Shown in pieces: positions 61,130 to 64,000 of a stretch of 64,000 nucleotides of DNA. A program made the translations under genes and the position numbers. Source of the stretch: Pseudomonas putida (GTDB lineage Bacteria; Pseudomonadota; Gammaproteobacteria; Pseudomonadales; Pseudomonadaceae); assembly GCF_005080685.1 (NCBI RefSeq), contig NZ_CP039371.1, forward strand, positions 992,001-1,056,000. Reading direction: 5' to 3'. Numbering within the stretch: position 1 is the first letter of the stretch; each line of letters begins with the position of its first letter. The notes under the pieces are model-generated. The model was not told the DNA's origin. It was given only the letters and a program-made list of their open reading frames with translations, and did not search any database.

Positions 61130-61600
61130 GTGCTGACACATCTTGATTCCCAGGGGCGGGCCAACATGGTCGACGTCACCGAAAAGGCCGTGACCGAGCG
61201 CGAGGCCGTTGCCGAGGCGCGTGTGCGCATGCTGCCGCAGACCCTGCAGATGATCGTCGACGGCGAGCACCCCAAGGGCGATGTGTTCGCCGTGGCGCGG
61301 ATTGCCGGCATCCAGGCGGCGAAGAAGACCAGCGACCTGATCCCGTTGTGCCATCCGCTGATGCTGACCAGCGTCAAGCTCGAGCTGCGCGCCGAAGGGC
61401 AGGATGCGGTGCATATCGTCGCGCGCTGCAAGCTGGCCGGGCAGACCGGTGTGGAAATGGAAGCACTGACTGCTGCCAGCGTCGCGGCGCTGACGATCTA
61501 TGACATGTGCAAGGCCGTCGACAAGGGCATGGTCATCGAGCAGGTGCGCCTGCTGGAGAAGCTGGGCGGCAAGAGTGGCCACTACAAGGTGGAGGCGTGA
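61130..61600 (+). CDS. moaC: MoaC, cyclic pyranopterin monophosphate synthase
   Basis: A 156-residue enzyme completing formation of cyclic pyranopterin monophosphate, the first intermediate of molybdenum cofactor, from the MoaA product. Signature parts are [20 protein letters not shown] at the start, [20 protein letters not shown] (about 64-83) and [20 protein letters not shown] with the catalytic Lys region [10 protein letters not shown] at the end. GTG 61130 has AGGAGCAG upstream. Its stop overlaps the moaD start (TGATG). Confidence 0.97.
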   Translation: MLTHLDSQGRANMVDVTEKAVTEREAVAEARVRMLPQTLQMIVDGEHPKGDVFAVARIAGIQAAKKTSDLIPLCHPLMLTSVKLELRAEGQDAVHIVARCKLAGQTGVEMEALTAASVAALTIYDMCKAVDKGMVIEQVRLLEKLGGKSGHYKVEA

Positions 61601-61845
61601 TGAAGGTCAAGGTGATGTACTTTGCCCGCTACCGCGAAAGGCTCGGATGTGACGCCGAGCGCGTGGAGGGGCAATTCTTGGTGATCGACGATGTGCGCCA
61701 GGCCCTGCTGGCCAAGGGTGGGCAGTATGCCGTGCTGGCCGAGCAGAACCTGATGTGCGCGCGCAACGAGGAGTTGTGCAGGCTGGATGAGCCGTTGGAA
61801 GACGGCGATGAAGTCGCATTCTTCCCGCCGGTCACGGGAGGCTGA
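61600..61845 (+). CDS. moaD: MoaD, molybdopterin synthase small subunit
   Basis: An 81-residue ubiquitin-like sulfur carrier. It starts [20 protein letters not shown] and ends in the required Gly-Gly (VAFFPPVTGG), whose C-terminus is thiocarboxylated to give sulfur to the dithiolene. The ATG overlaps the moaC stop by one base, and moaE begins 2 bp after the moaD stop, so the three genes are translationally coupled. Confidence 0.95.
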   Translation: MKVKVMYFARYRERLGCDAERVEGQFLVIDDVRQALLAKGGQYAVLAEQNLMCARNEELCRLDEPLEDGDEVAFFPPVTGG

Positions 61846-61847
61846 AC

Positions 61848-62294
61848 ATGGCAGTGCGAGTGCAGCAAGGTGCTTTCGACCCAGGTGCCGAGGTCAATGC
61901 CATGCACGCGGCCAACGTCGGCGTGGGTGCGGTGGTCGGCTTCGTCGGCTATGTGCGCGATTTCAATGATGGCCGGGAAGTGGCCGGGATGTTTCTCGAG
62001 CACTATCCGGGCATGACCGAGAAGGCCCTGGCCAAGATCGAGGCCGAGGCTCAGCAGCGCTGGCCGCTGCTCAAGGTCGAGGTGCTGCATCGGATCGGTG
62101 CACTGGAGCCGGGCGAGCCGATCGTTTTCGTCGGCGTGGCCAGTGCTCATCGGCAGGCGGCGTTCGAGGCCTGCGACTTCATCATGGATTACCTGAAGAC
62201 CCGGGCGCCGTTCTGGAAGAAGGAAAATACCCAGGAAGGGCCGCGGTGGGTCGAAGGCAGACAAAGCGACCAGGATGCGGCTGGGCGCTGGTAG
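61848..62294 (+). CDS. moaE: MoaE, molybdopterin synthase large subunit
   Basis: A 148-residue catalytic subunit that converts cyclic pyranopterin monophosphate to molybdopterin with sulfur from MoaD. Motifs are GFVGYVRDFNDG (about 30-41), LEHYPGMTEKAL (about 49-60), RIGALEPGEPIVFVGVASAH (about 83-102) and the Lys-rich active site FWKKENTQEG (about 123-132). It closes moaCDE. A REP pair follows and separates it from convergent rhlB. Confidence 0.96.
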   Translation: MAVRVQQGAFDPGAEVNAMHAANVGVGAVVGFVGYVRDFNDGREVAGMFLEHYPGMTEKALAKIEAEAQQRWPLLKVEVLHRIGALEPGEPIVFVGVASAHRQAAFEACDFIMDYLKTRAPFWKKENTQEGPRWVEGRQSDQDAAGRW

Positions 62295-62345
62295 CCGGGT
62301 GGGACTACCACCAGGTGGGACTGTCACCGTGTAGGACTGTCACGT

Positions 62346-62461
62346 TGTGGGAGCGGCCTTGTGTCGCGAATGGGCCGCGAAGCGGCCCCATGATCCAGCG
62401 TCGATGCAGAAATTGCCGGGGCCGCTTCGCGGCCCATTCGCGGCACAAGGCCGCTCCCACA
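62346..62461. repeat. Inverted REP-like pair between convergent genes
   Basis: ttgtgggagcggccttgtgt at 62346 faces gcggcacaaggccgctccca ending at 62461, with inner arms gggccgcgaagcggcccc and ggggccgcttcgcggccc. The whole 116 bp can fold as a stepped hairpin between moaE and rhlB and may end both transcripts. Confidence 0.9.
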
Positions 62462-62485
62462 AGGGATAGGCAGCACCCTGAAAAA

Positions 62486-63964
62486 TCAATGATGCTTGCG
62501 CGGCACCGGCTTGAGCAGTTCATCCGGCGGCATCTCGCACTTGATCTTGCGCCCCAGCAACTCCTCGATCGCCGGCAACTGGTACGAGTCGTCCTCGCCG
62601 GCAAAGCTGATCGACACGCCGCTGGTGCCAGCGCGGCCGGTACGGCCAATGCGGTGCACGTAGTCGTCGGGGTCTTCCGGCAAGGTGAAGTTGATCACGT
62701 GGCTGATGCCGTCGATGTGGATGCCGCGGCCCGCCACGTCGGTGGCTACCAGCACGCTGATGCGGCCTTCGCGGAAGTTTTCCAGGGTACGGATGCGCTT
62801 GTGCTGCGGCACGTCGCCCGACAGCTGCGCGGCATTGATGCCGTCGCGCACCAGTTTTTCCTCGATGCGTCGCACTTCGTCCTTGCGGTTGGCGAACACC
62901 ATGACCCGTTCCCACTTGTTCTGGGTCACCAGGTTGTACAGCAGCTTGTACTTGTCGCTGCCGGCCACCGCGTAGACGTGCTGTTCTACGGTTTCGCTGG
63001 CGACGTTTTCCGGCTCGATCTCGACGATGGCCGGGTTGGTGGTCCATTGCTTGGCCAGGTTCATCACATCATCGGTGAACGTGGCCGAGAACAGCAGCGT
63101 CTGGCGCTCGCTCTTGGGCGGCGTCTGGCGAATGATCTGGCGCACCTGGGGAATGAAGCCCATGTCGAGCATGCGGTCGGCTTCATCGAGCACCATCACC
63201 TCGACCATGTCCAGATGCACGTCGCCGCGCTGGTTGAAGTCCAGCAGGCGTCCGGGCGTGGCCACCAGTATGTCGCAATGGCGCGCTTCCAGGGCCTTGA
63301 GCTGCTTGTCGAAGTCCATGCCGCCGACGAAGCTCATCACGTTCAGGCCGCTGTACTTGGTCAGGGCCATGGCGTCCTTGGCGATCTGCACCACCAGCTC
63401 GCGGGTTGGCGCGATGATCAGCGCACGCGGCTCGCCCATGTAGCGTTCCTTGGGCGGTGGCGTCTGCTGCAACTGGGAAATGATCGAGATCAGGAACGCC
63501 GCAGTCTTGCCGGTGCCGGTCTGGGCCCGTCCGATGGCATCCTGTCCGCGCAGGGTGTAACCCAGGACCTGTGCCTGGATCGGCGTGCAGTAGGGGAAAC
63601 CAAGGTCATGGATGGCGTGCATCAGCTCGTTGGAGAGCTTGAAGTCGTGGAAGCGGGTCTTGCCTTCCTGCGGCTCGACCACGAAGTCCTCGGGCTTCCA
63701 CAGGCTCGCCTGGGGCTTGGGCTTGGGCTTGCGTTCGCGCCGTGGCTTGTCCTTGGCAGGTTGCTCGGTGCGCGGCTCGGAGGCCTTTTCGGCAGCCGCC
63801 GCAGCGGGTTTATGGGCAGGCTTGCTGCGTGGTTGGGCCGCGGCGGCGTCTGGCTGAGCCTGTGGGGCGGGCGCGGGCGCGGGGGCCGGCGCGCTGGCGA
63901 CGGGATCGACGGCCTGTGGCGCGGCGTCTCCCTTGCCGAATATTTTCTTGAGTGCCTTGAGCAC
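62486..63964 (-). CDS. rhlB: DEAD-box RNA helicase RhlB
   Basis: A 492-residue ATP-dependent RNA helicase. A long Ala/Pro/Lys-rich N-terminal tail (about 12-90) is typical of pseudomonad RhlB. The helicase core has the Q motif ([10 protein letters not shown]), AQTGTGKT (about 150-157), PTRELV, TPGRL, DEAD, SAT, and [10 protein letters not shown]. RhlB aids mRNA decay, in enterobacteria as part of the RNase E degradosome. The start is GTG 63964, since the frame continues no further upstream with a better start. The last 36 bases of the window beyond it hold only its 5' flank. Confidence 0.93.
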   Translation of the reverse strand: MLKALKKIFGKGDAAPQAVDPVASAPAPAPAPAPQAQPDAAAAQPRSKPAHKPAAAAAEKASEPRTEQPAKDKPRRERKPKPKPQASLWKPEDFVVEPQEGKTRFHDFKLSNELMHAIHDLGFPYCTPIQAQVLGYTLRGQDAIGRAQTGTGKTAAFLISIISQLQQTPPPKERYMGEPRALIIAPTRELVVQIAKDAMALTKYSGLNVMSFVGGMDFDKQLKALEARHCDILVATPGRLLDFNQRGDVHLDMVEVMVLDEADRMLDMGFIPQVRQIIRQTPPKSERQTLLFSATFTDDVMNLAKQWTTNPAIVEIEPENVASETVEQHVYAVAGSDKYKLLYNLVTQNKWERVMVFANRKDEVRRIEEKLVRDGINAAQLSGDVPQHKRIRTLENFREGRISVLVATDVAGRGIHIDGISHVINFTLPEDPDDYVHRIGRTGRAGTSGVSISFAGEDDSYQLPAIEELLGRKIKCEMPPDELLKPVPRKHH

Positions 63965-64000
63965 GATCGTCTCATCAACTGATTAAGGAATGTACGCGGG

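Noticed and set aside
1..64000. tRNA, rRNA, integrase or transposase genes
   Set aside because: None was recognised in any intergenic region or reading frame; the gtr locus has no accompanying phage or transposon genes.

Overview
The window is a GC-rich chromosomal segment of a Pseudomonas, most likely of the P. putida group. Evidence is the complete alginate operon in the pseudomonad order algD-8-44-K-E-G-X-L-I-J-F-A, the hmgRABC homogentisate cluster, a short LOV photoreceptor very close to P. putida SB1-LOV, and many P. putida-type REP palindromes (core gcgggcaagcccgctccca) at gene ends. No rRNA, tRNA, CRISPR array, phage or transposase gene was seen.

Layout. 1-4.1 kb: LOV photoreceptor (cut by the window start) divergent from a MioC-like flavodoxin; a LysR regulator divergent from lrgAB; an alpha/beta hydrolase. 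4.1-8.5 kb: candidate small RNA, hmgR, and the hmgABC operon that converts homogentisate to fumarate and acetoacetate, with palindromic operators in the hmgR-hmgA gap. 8.5-12.7 kb: housekeeping and stress genes (SirB1-like, an amino-acid dehydrogenase, LexA-controlled yebG, psiE, DUF3509, an HPF-family protein). 12.9-19.3 kb: Fur-box-led iron module (DUF3649, PepSY reductase, DUF3325, FecI-like sigma, FecR, TonB-dependent receptor). 19.3-21.3 kb: AraC regulator and DMT exporter. 21.3-24.7 kb: visibly AT-richer O-antigen glucosylation locus (one gtr glucosyltransferase, a remnant of a second, gtrA, gtrB). 24.7-39.8 kb: a 2-hydroxyacid dehydrogenase and two tripartite efflux operons, each next to a LysR gene, plus Usp and SDR genes. 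39.9-57 kb: the alginate operon on the minus strand, with a long regulatory region carrying an AlgU-type promoter. 57-64 kb: yaaA, a degenerate polysaccharide deacetylase, a PIN-PhoH protein, moaCDE and rhlB.

Four genes (sirB1-like, the FecI-like sigma, the TonB receptor and the gtr glucosyltransferase) are each split by a single missing base in a short G or C run; one added base restores a full-length family member every time. A fifth case, at the 5' end of the hydrolase, is possible. The uniform pattern suggests homopolymer undercalling in the sequence rather than five independent mutations, but this cannot be decided from the sequence alone.

The most interesting non-coding structures are a strong intrinsic terminator with a 12-G tract between algD and alg8, a nested 246-bp palindromic element with a 62-bp tandem duplication and a G-quadruplex motif upstream of the algD promoter, a structured candidate sRNA downstream of hmgR, and a repeated JUMPStart-like leader in front of both gtr genes.
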